33,100 nucleotides of DNA from the NCBI RefSeq assembly GCF_000812025.2, contig NZ_JWJE02000043.1:1-33100 (forward strand). Direction: 5' to 3'. Below the pieces are notes generated by a model, which saw nothing but the letters and a program-made list of their open reading frames with translations, was not told where the DNA came from and ran no database searches. This DNA is from Bacillus thermotolerans (GTDB lineage: Bacteria; Bacillota; Bacilli; Bacillales; Domibacillaceae). Made by a program: the position numbers and the translations under genes. Positions 24,817-33,055 of this stretch are shown here, piece after piece (position 1 is the stretch's first letter; each line of letters starts with the position of its first letter).

Positions 24817-25073
24817 TAAATTAAGAATACGGATAGAATGAAGGGACTAGTAAACAGGTGAAATGCGATAGAGAGTGGAGTCCACCGGCTGAAAGGCTCC
24901 TCGCAGGAAGCGGTTGAACCTGCCCTGATGACTCATTGCTTATGAAAACATAAGCCGTTTTCCCTCGTTACGGGTATGTAAGCGGGCGCTTCCCCTTCGG
25001 AGCGTCAATAAAGGTGGTACCGCGGAAAGCATGTCTTCCGTCCTTTTCTAAGGATGGCGGCATGCTTTTTTTG
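24817..25073 (+). ncRNA. T-box leader, proline specific, controlling proBA
   Basis: Stem I base pairs AATGA with TCATT and AGGG with CCCT enclose a specifier loop with AGTA (24849-24852) on one side and GAACCTG (24916-24922) on the other. The specifier codon is therefore CCT (24919-24921), proline. The T-box sequence AAAGGTGGTACCGCGG is at 25010-25025, with TGGT (25015-25018) suited to a tRNA ending A-CCA. The terminator has arms AAAGCATG (25026-25033) and CATGCTTT, then more Ts near 25073. Uncharged tRNA-Pro should permit read-through. Confidence 0.95.
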
Positions 25074-25138
25074 TTATCGAATTCTTACTCATCATCAGCT
25101 GACGAAACAGCTACACCACTATAAAGGATGGATCAATC

Positions 25139-26254
25139 GTGAAGAAATCAAGAATTGTCGTGAAGATCGGCAGCAGTTCGCTCACAGATGAACAAGGAAA
25201 TATCGTCGAAGCCAAGGTGCAGGATCACGTCAGTGCCATTGCGAGGATGCGCCAGAGCGGGCATGAAGTGATCGTCGTCTCATCCGGCGCCATCGCAGCA
25301 GGCTTCCGCTCGCTCGGCTACACCTCCCGCCCGAGAACGGTCGCCGCTAAACAAGCGTCCGCCGCGGTCGGCCAAAGCCTCTTAATCCAGAAGTACATTT
25401 CCCTGCTGGCGCCTTACGGCTTAGTCGCCGCCCAAATGCTGTTAACGAAAGAGGATTTCTACAGCCGCGGCCGTTTTTATAATTTTTATACGTCCATGTC
25501 GGAGCTTCTGAGAGCCGGCGCCATTCCGATTATCAATGAAAATGATTCAATTTCCATTGAAGAGCTCACTTACGGGGATAACGACATGCTTTCAGCTCTT
25601 GTCAGCGGCTTTACCCAGGCCGACGCGTTAATCATTTTGACCGACATTGACGGCTTATACGACAGCAACCCGAATACGAACCCGAAGGCGAAGCGGTTCC
25701 ACTTCATCCCTGACGTGTCGGAGGAGCTGCTATCATATGCCGGTGACAGCCACACGTCCATCGGCACGGGCGGCATGAGGTCAAAGCTGCTAGCCGCGAG
25801 AAAAGCGCTCTCCCTTGGGGTGCCGGCCTTCGTCGGGAACGGTTCAGGCGAGGAGAAGCTGTTGGACATTCTCGAAGGAAAAGGCAGCGGCACGTATATC
25901 GGCTCTCCTTTTAAAGGGCACATGCAAATGAAGAAGCAGTGGCTCGCCCATCATGCGAAGGCGAACGGAACGATTACCGTCGACGCAGGAGCCGAACGGG
26001 CCATTTTGACAGGTGGAAAAAGCTTGCTGCCGGCTGGCGTGCTAGAAGTAGACGGACTGTTCCATGCAATGGATGTCGTCACGGTCGTCAACGAAAAAGG
26101 GGAAACGATCGGGAAAGGGCAAGTCTTTTACTCCTCGATCGATTTGGAGAAGGTAAAAGGCCGCTCGAGTGCAGAGGCGAAAATCTACTCGATCAATGAA
26201 CGGGCAGAAGTGATTCACCGCGACAATTGGGTCACAATGAATGTCACGATTTAA
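25139..26254 (+). CDS. proB: glutamate 5-kinase
   Basis: 371-aa amino acid kinase that phosphorylates L-glutamate to glutamyl 5-phosphate, the first step of proline synthesis. The kinase domain (1-255) shows [41 protein letters not shown] and GTGGM; residues about 275-365 form the C-terminal PUA domain. A GTG start at 25139 has AAAGGATGG 7 nt upstream. The gene is preceded by a proline T-box and followed 23 bp later by proA. Anabolic ProB is normally inhibited by proline; the osmotic-stress paralogue ProJ is normally not T-box controlled, which favours the anabolic role. Confidence 0.97.
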   Translation: MKKSRIVVKIGSSSLTDEQGNIVEAKVQDHVSAIARMRQSGHEVIVVSSGAIAAGFRSLGYTSRPRTVAAKQASAAVGQSLLIQKYISLLAPYGLVAAQMLLTKEDFYSRGRFYNFYTSMSELLRAGAIPIINENDSISIEELTYGDNDMLSALVSGFTQADALIILTDIDGLYDSNPNTNPKAKRFHFIPDVSEELLSYAGDSHTSIGTGGMRSKLLAARKALSLGVPAFVGNGSGEEKLLDILEGKGSGTYIGSPFKGHMQMKKQWLAHHAKANGTITVDAGAERAILTGGKSLLPAGVLEVDGLFHAMDVVTVVNEKGETIGKGQVFYSSIDLEKVKGRSSAEAKIYSINERAEVIHRDNWVTMNVTI

Positions 26255-26277
26255 TACAGAGACTGGAGTGAATAGGA

Positions 26278-27519
26278 ATGAGTGAATTAATAGAGAAAGC
26301 GAAGCTGTTGAAGAAGGCCGCTTATGAGACAGCGGTTTTGTCAGAGGAAAAGAAAAACGAAGCGCTAGAAGGAATCGCCGAGGCGCTGTTAGCAAATACA
26401 GACTACATCCTGCACGAAAACGGAAAGGACATGGAAGCCGGCGTATCAGCAGGTCTCTCCCCTTCCCTTCTCGACCGCCTCAACTTAACAGAGGAGCGCA
26501 TTCACCAAATCGCCGATGGCGTACGCCAGTTAATTAAGCTGAAGGACCCTGTCGGAGAAACAACCGAACAGTGGACGACCGACAACGGCTTGAACATCGA
26601 AACGGTGCGCGTGCCCCTCGGTGTGATCGGTATGGTATATGAAGCACGCCCGAATGTAACGGTAGATGCGGCCGCCTTATGCTTAAAGGCAGGCAACGCG
26701 GTGCTTTTGCGGGGCAGCTCATCTGCTTCTCATTCCAACCAGGCGTTAGTCAAAGTCATGAAAGGCGCGCTTACGTCCTCGCCTATTCCGGAAGAAGCCC
26801 TGCAGCTGTTAGAGGATACAAGCCGGGAAACCGCTGCTGAGATGTTCCGCCTGAATGATTACTTGGATGTACTAATTCCGCGCGGCGGGGCGGGCCTCAT
26901 CCAGACCGTGATTAAACAGGCAACGGTTCCTGTACTAGAGACAGGCGTCGGCAACTGTCACGTCTTTATCGATGAAAGCGCCGAGAAAGAGATGGCCATC
27001 AACATTGCAATCAATGCTAAGCTGCACCGCCCTTCCGTCTGCAATGCAGCTGAGTCGCTATTGATCCATGAACAGTGGCCTCACAAGGAAGAGCTTCTGC
27101 GCCGGCTGCATGAGCATTCCGTCGAGCTGCGCGGTTCCTCCGACCTCGCTTCCGCCTTCTCCTTTGTGAAGCAGGCCGAGGAAGAGGACTGGCATACAGA
27201 ATTTTTGGCTCCGATCTTCGCTGTCAAAACAGTAGAAGATGTGCAAGGTGCCATCTCTCATATACGGACGTACGGCACGAAGCACTCCGAAGCGATACTT
27301 TCCGAAACGCCGGAGAACGTACAGGCCTTCTTCGAGTCGATTGATGCGGCTGTTCTTTACCATAACGCATCTACCCGCTTTACAGACGGTGAGCAATTCG
27401 GCTACGGGGCCGAAATCGGCATCAGCACCCAGAAGCTGCATGCACGCGGGCCGATGGGCTTGCGGGCCATCACAACCACGAAGTCTCTCGTCAGAGGAAA
27501 CGGCCACATTCGGGCATGA
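26278..27519 (+). CDS. proA: gamma-glutamyl phosphate reductase (glutamate-5-semialdehyde dehydrogenase)
   Basis: 413-aa member of the aldehyde dehydrogenase superfamily that reduces glutamyl 5-phosphate with NADPH to glutamate 5-semialdehyde. The catalytic cysteine is C255 in RPSVCNAAES. VPLGVIGMVYEARPNVTVD (112-130) and LIPRGGAGLI (199-208) are ProA signatures. GGAGTGAATAGGA precedes the ATG. It is the second gene of the T-box-controlled proBA operon. The final reductase gene (proI/proC type) is not in the window. A strong terminator starts at its stop codon. Confidence 0.97.
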   Translation: MSELIEKAKLLKKAAYETAVLSEEKKNEALEGIAEALLANTDYILHENGKDMEAGVSAGLSPSLLDRLNLTEERIHQIADGVRQLIKLKDPVGETTEQWTTDNGLNIETVRVPLGVIGMVYEARPNVTVDAAALCLKAGNAVLLRGSSSASHSNQALVKVMKGALTSSPIPEEALQLLEDTSRETAAEMFRLNDYLDVLIPRGGAGLIQTVIKQATVPVLETGVGNCHVFIDESAEKEMAINIAINAKLHRPSVCNAAESLLIHEQWPHKEELLRRLHEHSVELRGSSDLASAFSFVKQAEEEDWHTEFLAPIFAVKTVEDVQGAISHIRTYGTKHSEAILSETPENVQAFFESIDAAVLYHNASTRFTDGEQFGYGAEIGISTQKLHARGPMGLRAITTTKSLVRGNGHIRA

Positions 27520-27567
27520 CAAAACAAACGGCGGCTCTCTCTTTTAGAGGGCGGCCGTTTGTTTTGT
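27519..27567. terminator. bidirectional terminator between proA and convergent gene
   Basis: ACAAAACAAACGGC and GCCGTTTGTTTTGT form a long stem closed by a second hairpin of GGC/GCC and CTCTC/GAGGG. Both strands present T-rich 3' arms, so it can end proBA and the convergent minus-strand gene that stops at 27570. Confidence 0.85.
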
Positions 27568-27569
27568 CT

Positions 27570-27902
27570 TTATAGCTCGGAAAAGGCAAGGAGAATGTAG
27601 TTGCTCTCCTTCAGCTCGAACCCTTGCTCAATGAGATGCTCCCAAATGTAGCGGTCCAGTGCATACGGGTTCTTCCGCTGAAGCGCTGCCACGATTTCCT
27701 TATTAATGGCCAATGAGTAAATATGTTCATCAATAATAAAGGTTGCATGGATTTCTTTTGTATGGCCCCAGTCAAATAGCAGCATCGTTTCATGTTCCCA
27801 GTCATGAAACTGGACCTCCATGCAATTCATCACATGATAGAAATAGTTTTCATGATCCAATACCTTCGCAAGGTAGCCTCTTAGCATTCCTGATGTATTC
27901 AT
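27570..27902 (-). CDS. hypothetical protein, 110 aa
   Basis: I do not recognise this family. The protein is soluble, acidic and rich in aromatic and histidine residues (DHENYFYHVMNCMEVQFHDW near 16-35), with a pattern of alternating hydrophobic residues in EIHATFIIDEHIYSLAIN that suggests beta strands and a helical C-terminus (ALDRYIWEHLIEQGFELKES). No signal peptide or membrane segment is present. An AGGAGGG site 5 nt before the ATG at 27902, and codon usage like the neighbours, support a real gene. It is convergent with proA and shares its bidirectional terminator. Repeat copy C lies upstream. Confidence 0.8.
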   Translation of the reverse strand: MNTSGMLRGYLAKVLDHENYFYHVMNCMEVQFHDWEHETMLLFDWGHTKEIHATFIIDEHIYSLAINKEIVAALQRKNPYALDRYIWEHLIEQGFELKESNYILLAFSEL

Positions 27903-28014
27903 CTAAGCCCTCCTGAATAAAAGGTTCACCTAATCTATAAATATCTTATTCCCCTTTTTTTGCAGTAATAACAAAGGTTATGGAAAAATAGCGATTCAGC
28001 TTGCTCAGACTGCT

Positions 28015-28233
28015 CACAAACTCGTCTGCCATCTCGTTTGCCTTAGGATGGGCAGCTGTTCAGTCTTCATTCCAGGCGCTTCGCTTTCCGCGGGGCGGGC
28101 GGTGAGCCTCCTCAAGCTCCGCTTTGCGGGGTCTCACCTGTCCCGCTCATCCCGCAGGAGTCTCGCGCCTTTCATTCCAACGGGCAGCGATTTGTAACAT
28201 TCGGATAACTGTACGGTCTTCACATACCGAAAG
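28015..28233 (+). repeat. modular intergenic repeat, copy C (full length, diverged left arm)
   Basis: Same orientation as copies A and B. The GC-rich core (GCGCTTCGCTTTCCGCGGGG at its start) is almost identical to B, and the right arm CATTCCAACGGGCAGCG is intact. The left arm is degenerate (GGGCAGCTGTTCAG in place of GGCTGCCCGTT). It fills the middle of the 27903-28334 gap. The remaining bases to 28334 hold the upstream region of the DUF3953 gene; no other gene is seen. Confidence 0.85.
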
Positions 28234-28334
28234 AGTCGACACGCTTTCAAACAACCATTCTCTCTTCCCCTCTCTTGGCACCGCTCCTCAAGTCTGTTAC
28301 CCTTTCGTATAGGTGAACGAGAGGAGAGAAATGG

Positions 28335-28568
28335 ATGAAAACGTTGAAATTTACGCTGGCCATCCTCGTGATCGCTTTATCAGCCTACAACCTAGCCGCT
28401 CCGGCTTCCTTCTATGCCCCCTTGTCTCTGCTTCTTTTAAGCGGCCTTCTAGTCATTCTTGGGACAGAGGAGCTTCAAAAAGACCGAAAAAGCGGGCTAG
28501 GCTATACCATTCAGGTAACTGCTGTCTTTTGTTTGGCCACAGCCATCTACACGCTGCTCGGTAACTAA
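28335..28568 (+). CDS. DUF3953 family small membrane protein (YczI-like)
   Basis: 77-aa hydrophobic protein with three predicted membrane helices (about 5-22, 27-43, 56-74) and a conserved charged segment GTEELQKDRKSG between the second and third. This matches the DUF3953 family, of which B. subtilis YczI is the remembered member; its function is unknown. GAGAGGAGAG lies about 6 nt before the ATG. An overlapping ORF in another frame starting at 28313 has no good site and is not the gene. It stands alone between repeat copy C and a convergent lipoprotein gene. Confidence 0.8.
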   Translation: MKTLKFTLAILVIALSAYNLAAPASFYAPLSLLLLSGLLVILGTEELQKDRKSGLGYTIQVTAVFCLATAIYTLLGN

Positions 28569-28579
28569 AAAAGGATAAG

Positions 28580-28598
28580 AAAAGCGCCTGTCCGCTTT
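28580..28598. terminator. weak terminator-like hairpin
   Basis: AAAGCG and CGCTTT form a short 6-bp stem with a 6-nt loop between the convergent DUF3953 and lipoprotein genes. The minus-strand side is followed by TTCTTATCC, a poor T tract. Confidence 0.35.
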
Positions 28599-28615
28599 CC
28601 CTACCCTTATAAGTG

Positions 28616-29272
28616 TTATTTCAATTCTTGGATCGTCATTTGCTCGCCTTCTGTTGTGTACGTGAAGTTGACTTCCGTGCCAGCTTCCATTTCAGTGAAC
28701 TTGTTCATCTCTTCACTGTCTGGAGCAACCTGGAAGGCACGCGGCTGCCCGTCCACTTCGATTTCAACCGTATGCGGGTCGGCTACGCCGTTAAACGTGC
28801 CCGATGCTTCTGTAGCTCCTGCAGTTGGCTCTTCAGCTGGCTCTCCACCTGTCTCCTGCTCTGTGGATGTCTCCTCTTCGTTAGATGGTGCCGCACTAGT
28901 CGGCTCCTCATCCGCTGGATCTTTCTCTTCAGGAGTAGGCTCTTCTGTCTCTGGCTCCTGCATTTCTACATTATCCTGCTCTTTTCCTGTACCTTCTCTA
29001 AGGTCAGGAGCCTTTTGCCCTTGATTGCCTTCATCTACCGGCTCCTCAGGAATTCCTTCTTCTGTAGGCTCCGTGTCTGTTCCGTTTTCATTCGTTGTGC
29101 CATTTTCTTCAGTGGTGGTTTGATCTTCAGTTGTTTGATCCTGCTGATCGGTAGTTGTTTCCTCTTCAGCCGGCTCTTGATTCTCCTGCTCCGTCGTGTC
29201 GTTTCCGCCGCATCCGGCCAGCACGCCTCCGGCAAGCAAAGCAGCTCCAAGTGTTAATGACCATTTTTTCAT
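28616..29272 (-). CDS. acidic low-complexity lipoprotein
   Basis: 218-aa predicted lipoprotein. A signal peptide with lipobox LAGC (18-21) gives an acylated Cys21, so the mature protein is anchored to the outer face of the membrane. Residues 24-155 are very rich in Glu, Thr, Gln, Asp and Pro and are probably disordered, acting as a spacer. A compact C-terminal domain of about 60 residues (FNGVADPHTVEIEVDGQPRA to the end) contains a beta-rich pattern, with EVNFTYTTEGEQMTIQEL as the last strands. No family can be named with certainty. GAAAGGAGAG precedes the ATG. The acidic stretch suggests cation binding or wall spanning, which is inference. Confidence 0.85.
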   Translation of the reverse strand: MKKWSLTLGAALLAGGVLAGCGGNDTTEQENQEPAEEETTTDQQDQTTEDQTTTEENGTTNENGTDTEPTEEGIPEEPVDEGNQGQKAPDLREGTGKEQDNVEMQEPETEEPTPEEKDPADEEPTSAAPSNEEETSTEQETGGEPAEEPTAGATEASGTFNGVADPHTVEIEVDGQPRAFQVAPDSEEMNKFTEMEAGTEVNFTYTTEGEQMTIQELK

Positions 29273-29474
29273 TCGTCTCTCTCCTTTCGCTTACTCATCT
29301 TACCGCCTACATTGTAACACATCTGGAATTTTCCGCTAACTAAATATCCCTTCTCCTTCAAAAAATGAGACGGAAGGTGGAGTCTACCTAAAAAACTCCC
29401 AATTTTTCGGTTCAGTTGCCAGAAAAAAGCGATATAATGTAACATTGTATACAGAAAGAAGTGAGGGATTAACT

Positions 29475-30590
29475 ATGAAATTAGACATTCATCCTGCGTT
29501 TGATCCGTGGGAATCTTATGTAGACATTGAACAAACGGGCCGTTTGCAGCTTTCTAATGTGGAATTTACGACCACTACCTTATGCAACATGCGATGTGCC
29601 CATTGTGCAGTAGGCTATACTCTGCAAACAAAAGACCCGGATGCGCTGCCGTTTGATTTGCTGAAGCAGCGGCTTGATGAAGTGCCCCACTTACGGGCGC
29701 TCAGCATCACCGGCGGCGAGCCCATGCTGTCGAAAGCGTCCGTCCGCAATTACGTGTTACCACTTTTAAAGTATGCCCACGAGCGGGGCGTTTATACACA
29801 GCTGAACTCGAATTTAACGCTCGATCTTTCCCGTTATGAAGAGATCGCGCCTTACCTGGACGTGCTGCATATTTCCCATAACTGGGGAACGGTTGAGCAG
29901 TTTGCGGAGATCGGATTTGCGAATATGGAACGAAAGCCTACATTTAAGCAAAGGGAAGCGCTGTTTGAGCGAATGATTGAAAACAGCCGTGCCCTGTCAC
30001 AAATGGGCGTCATGGTGTCAGCGGAAACCATGCTGAACAAGAGCACGCTGCCGTACCTGGAGAAAATTCACCGGGAAGTTACTGAAGACATGGCTTGTGC
30101 GAGGCATGAGGTGCACCCTATGTACCCAAGCGATTTTGCTAGCGCACTGGAGACGCTTTCTCTGGATGACACAAGAAAAGCGATTCATCACCTGCTCGAC
30201 ATCCGCAACAAGGACGTATGGATGCTGTTTGGTACGCTGCCGTTCTACGCTTGCAGCCGAAGAGAAGAAGACCAGGAGCTGCTTGAGCGCCTTCGCCGTG
30301 AACCAAACGTGACGATGCGAAATGACCCCGACGGCCGCTCCCGGCTCAATGTCAACATTTTCAACGGTGACATTATCGTGACCGATTTCGCCGACGCTCC
30401 TGCGTTAGGCAACATTCAGACGACGACGCTAGAGGAAGCTTACCACACGTGGAACGAGTCGAAGCTTGCCGCGAGCCTCAACTGTCATTGCCCAAGCGTC
30501 CAGTGCCTTGGCCCAAATATTCTCGTTAAAAACGCCTATTACAAGGATGTCGACTTCACGAACAAGCAGGCCGCCGTGAGCGGAAAGTAA
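29475..30590 (+). CDS. yfkAB: radical SAM protein with CxCxxxxC motif, YfkAB
   Basis: 371-aa radical SAM enzyme. The cluster-binding CNMRCAHC (C37, C41, C44) follows the first strand, and SITGGEP (78-83) is the SAM-binding GGE motif. Near the C-terminus NCHCPSVQCLGPN gives C337, C339 and C344, the CxCxxxxC motif that names the YfkAB family and could hold an auxiliary iron-sulfur cluster. In B. subtilis the gene was first annotated as two, yfkA and yfkB; here it is a single frame. The substrate is unknown. The ATG at 29475 has GTGAGGG upstream. TATAAT lies at 29433-29438 with no good -35. The gene has its own strong terminator and no partner gene. Confidence 0.92.
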   Translation: MKLDIHPAFDPWESYVDIEQTGRLQLSNVEFTTTTLCNMRCAHCAVGYTLQTKDPDALPFDLLKQRLDEVPHLRALSITGGEPMLSKASVRNYVLPLLKYAHERGVYTQLNSNLTLDLSRYEEIAPYLDVLHISHNWGTVEQFAEIGFANMERKPTFKQREALFERMIENSRALSQMGVMVSAETMLNKSTLPYLEKIHREVTEDMACARHEVHPMYPSDFASALETLSLDDTRKAIHHLLDIRNKDVWMLFGTLPFYACSRREEDQELLERLRREPNVTMRNDPDGRSRLNVNIFNGDIIVTDFADAPALGNIQTTTLEEAYHTWNESKLAASLNCHCPSVQCLGPNILVKNAYYKDVDFTNKQAAVSGK

Positions 30591-30622
30591 CCTGACCTTG
30601 TATGGAGCCATATCTATGAGGA

Positions 30623-30650
30623 AAAGCCGGCTTGATGACAAGCCGGCTTT
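30623..30650 (+). terminator. Rho-independent terminator of yfkAB
   Basis: AAAGCCGGCTTG (30623-30634) and CAAGCCGGCTTT (30639-30650) form a perfect 12-bp stem with a 4-nt loop, 32 bp after the stop codon. The T tract is only TTT. Confidence 0.8.
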
Positions 30651-30670
30651 CATATGTCGACAAAAAGACA

Positions 30671-30890
30671 GGATATAAAGATCGTGCCGCTATCCAAGCT
30701 TTATAAACGGCTGCCCGTTGGAATGGAAGGCGCGCGAGACTCCTGCGGGATGAGCGGGACAGGTGAGACCCCGCAAAGCGAAGCTTGAGGAGGCTCGCCG
30801 CCCGCCCCGCGGAAAGCGAAGCGCCTGGAATGGAAACCGGCAGCCCCACCTGAAAGCAGCAGACGGGTTTGTCTACAATCTGAAGCTGGC
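30671..30890 (-). repeat. modular intergenic repeat, copy D (full length, inverted)
   Basis: Opposite orientation to copies A to C. Perfect 10-bp direct repeats TGGAATGGAA at 30719-30728 and 30826-30835 bound a 97-bp GC-rich core whose ends are GGCGC and GCGCC. Outer flanks match copy A (AAGCTTGGATAGC on the minus strand) and copy B. It lies between the yfkAB terminator and the RsbR-like gene. No ORF here has a ribosome binding site. Confidence 0.85.
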
Positions 30891-31030
30891 TTTTCTTCAT
30901 AAATCAAGTGTCTCCTCCCCACAGACAGCTTTTAATTACTTCTTATTGAACGTTTTATGATATAACTAACATGAGAGAATCCAAGAATGCGAAATAAACA
31001 CTTAAAATCATGCTGCAGGGGGAAAAAGGG

Positions 31031-31897
31031 ATGTCAATTACAGAACAAAACACCCAGAAAGAAATATACAAAAATGACGAATTGTATAAATTTTTATCTT
31101 CTAAAACGTGGGAACTCACTGAGAAGTGGTATGCCTCGGTAGATAAAAGCAGTGCGTCAGGTGTCTATTCATCCGATGATCCGGACATTATCACTCAAGT
31201 GAAAGAACAAAACCATAAGTTTCACGAGCAGTTTTCTAAGCTGTTCTGCAAGCACCATCCGAATTTCTTCCGGGAGCTGGAGGACTGGGTCTTAACGGTC
31301 GCAAAGGACGAAGAGCATTTACGGACGCCTTTTCATTCGATTTTGCAGGAGTTCTTTAATACGCAGGAGCAGTATTTAGACATCATTGAGGAATTTATTC
31401 GCTTGCACCGGGACGAATACTCGGAAGAGGTAAAAGCTAGCTGGAGACGAGCGGTGACACAGGCGATGGGTAAAATCATTACATGGTTTGCGCGGGAGCA
31501 CCATAAATACGCGGAATCGAAATTAAAGGCCCAGCAGGAGATGATTAACGAATTAAGCACACCTGTCATCACCTTGACCGATGACCTGGGCCTGCTGCCG
31601 CTTGTCGGAGACATCGATACAGCAAGAGCGCAGCTCCTGCTTGAATCTGCCTTAGAACAATGCGCCGAAAAGGGCATAAGCACCCTGTTTATTGATTTAT
31701 CAGGCGTAGTGATGATTGATACGATGGTGGCCCAGCGCCTCTTCCATCTCGTCGACGCCTTAAAGCTGATCGGCATCAAGGCTGTCATTTCCGGCATCCG
31801 ACCTGAAATCGCTCAAGTCGCCGTTCAGCTTGGCCTGAACTTCAGCGAGGTTTCCACGACCTCTACATTGAAGCAAACCATCAAGCAGCATTTTTAA
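31031..31897 (+). CDS. RsbR-family stressosome co-antagonist with STAS domain
   Basis: 288-aa protein with an all-helical N-terminal domain (about 15-165, non-heme globin-like sensor type) and a C-terminal STAS domain (about 175-285). The two threonines phosphorylated by RsbT in B. subtilis RsbR proteins are kept: T177 in ELSTPVITL and T231 in DLSGVVMIDTMVAQ. This places it with RsbRA/B/C/D, the stressosome proteins that sense stress and release RsbT to activate sigma-B. No rsbS, rsbT or rsbU is adjacent, so it is a solitary paralogue like B. subtilis rsbRB, rsbRC and rsbRD. The ATG at 31031 follows AGGGGG; an upstream ATG at 31010 lacks a site. Confidence 0.9.
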   Translation: MSITEQNTQKEIYKNDELYKFLSSKTWELTEKWYASVDKSSASGVYSSDDPDIITQVKEQNHKFHEQFSKLFCKHHPNFFRELEDWVLTVAKDEEHLRTPFHSILQEFFNTQEQYLDIIEEFIRLHRDEYSEEVKASWRRAVTQAMGKIITWFAREHHKYAESKLKAQQEMINELSTPVITLTDDLGLLPLVGDIDTARAQLLLESALEQCAEKGISTLFIDLSGVVMIDTMVAQRLFHLVDALKLIGIKAVISGIRPEIAQVAVQLGLNFSEVSTTSTLKQTIKQHF

Positions 31898-31916
31898 ATT
31901 CTATTCTTTACCTATT

Positions 31917-31946
31917 GTAAGCCCCTTGTCTCCTCAAGGGGCTTAC
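31917..31946. terminator. hairpin after RsbR-like gene
   Basis: GTAAGCCCCTTG (31917-31928) and CAAGGGGCTTAC (31935-31946) form a perfect 12-bp stem with a 6-nt loop, 20 bp after the stop. Neither strand has a true T tract, so termination is probable but not certain. Confidence 0.6.
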
Positions 31947-32013
31947 CGTTCGTTGCCCCAGGCGACTAAACCACCTGAGTCTTCCTGTTTTCTATTCTTC
32001 TCCCCTTCTCGAT

Positions 32014-32157
32014 TCAGTAAACGAACAGCTTCACCTTCGCTTTTTTCTTACAGAAATGACAAGGCACCTCAACAAACTCCGGCAGCTTTCGGGCGTGAGG
32101 AATAGGGAACGTTAGAAGACCTTCCTTCACATGATTACGGCAAACGACCACGTTCAT
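32014..32157 (-). CDS. CxxH/CxxC small protein
   Basis: 47-aa basic protein with an N-terminal CRNH (C6, H9) and a C-terminal CHFC (CxxC), a probable single zinc site. This fits the small CxxH/CxxC protein family known from Bacillus genomes, function unknown. The ATG at 32157 is chosen because AAGGAGAG lies 6 nt upstream; upstream in-frame codons to 32277 overlap the MFS fragment and have no site. It lies 82 bp downstream of the broken transporter. Confidence 0.8.
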   Translation of the reverse strand: MNVVVCRNHVKEGLLTFPIPHARKLPEFVEVPCHFCKKKAKVKLFVY

Positions 32158-32239
32158 GGAAAACTCTCCTTCTCGTGAATGATTATAAATATGGGAAATG
32201 ACTTGCTTATTACATGTTATTTGTCTGGGAACCATGATA

Positions 32240-33052
32240 TTACTCCACGGCTTTTGCTGGCCTCTCCTGGACGGCAAAAGCCGTGGAACGTTCCCGTTTT
32301 ATGTGAAGTATTTTTCTAGATAAAACGCCGAGTGTGATGATGAGAATCGCACCGAAGGCAATAATGCCGCCATTAAACATAAACAACTGGCTTAATGTTA
32401 ATTGGGCCATGAGTACACCGCCGACAATCGGTCCAAAAATCGAGCCGATTTTGGCAATTCCCATAGCTGTTCCATTCCCTTTGCTGCGAAAAGAAGTTGG
32501 GTAGAACATAGGGGTCGAGATGGTTAAAATCCCTTGGGCGCCGATCACAAAAAAACCAGCTAAAGCGACTAGCATAGTTAACATCATTCCTTCTATCGGC
32601 AAACCAAGCAGCAACATAACGATGCACCCGCCAATAGGGAAAGCTGAACAAGCGACCATGCCGTATTTGTCCAAAATCCAGCCGACAACCGGTCCTCCTA
32701 AAATGCCGGCAATGTGAAAAACAGATGTGGTCACGGATGCTTCTGCTAATGTAAGCCCAGATGATGTTAACAGCTGCGGCATCCAGCTGTTTAACAAATA
32801 GACAACGAAGGAAGAGATGATCGAAACGATCCAAATGATCGGTGTCACCAGGCGCAGAGGACCGGCAAATAGCACTTTTGATGTAAACTTCCCCTCCTCC
32901 CTTTCCACCTTGTCTACTATAAACTCAGCATCTGGATGAACCTTCAGCTCGGGTTTTAACAGACGGATTAACTGCATAATCTGCGCTCTGCTCTTATTTT
33001 TCACAACTAGGGGTAGCAACAGCGTAGCTGTCATTACCCGCAATAAACTGTA
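32240..33052 (-). pseudogene. 5'-truncated MFS transporter (aromatic acid:H+ symporter type)
   Basis: The frame encodes about 260 residues equal to the second half of an MFS transporter: a cytoplasmic loop (VVKNKSRAQIMQLIRLLKPE), then about six helices with VGWILDKYGM (the half-repeat of the GxxxDRxGR motif) and PTSFRSKGNGTAMGIAKIGSIFGPIVGG. The sequence style is that of PcaK/BenK-type symporters. A complete member has about 430-450 residues, so helices 1-5 are missing. An in-frame TAA lies at 33053-33055 and the frame then runs on without MFS similarity. At the join, LLLPLVVKN lacks the usual PES-RF residues after the sixth helix, so a few codons also seem lost. No start codon with a ribosome binding site is present. 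The gene is most likely non-functional. Confidence 0.8.
32245..32286. repeat. 13-bp perfect inverted repeat in the 3' end of the MFS fragment
   Basis: CCACGGCTTTTGC (32245-32257) and GCAAAAGCCGTGG (32274-32286) form a stem with a 16-nt loop, within the last 16 codons of the MFS frame. No T tract follows on the coding strand, so a simple terminator is unlikely; it may stabilise the mRNA or be a relic. Confidence 0.65.
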
Positions 33053-33055
33053 TTA

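Noticed and set aside
8600-30890. CRISPR array from the repeated intergenic sequences
   Set aside because: The copies are dispersed over 22 kb, in both orientations, with no regular spacers and no cas genes.
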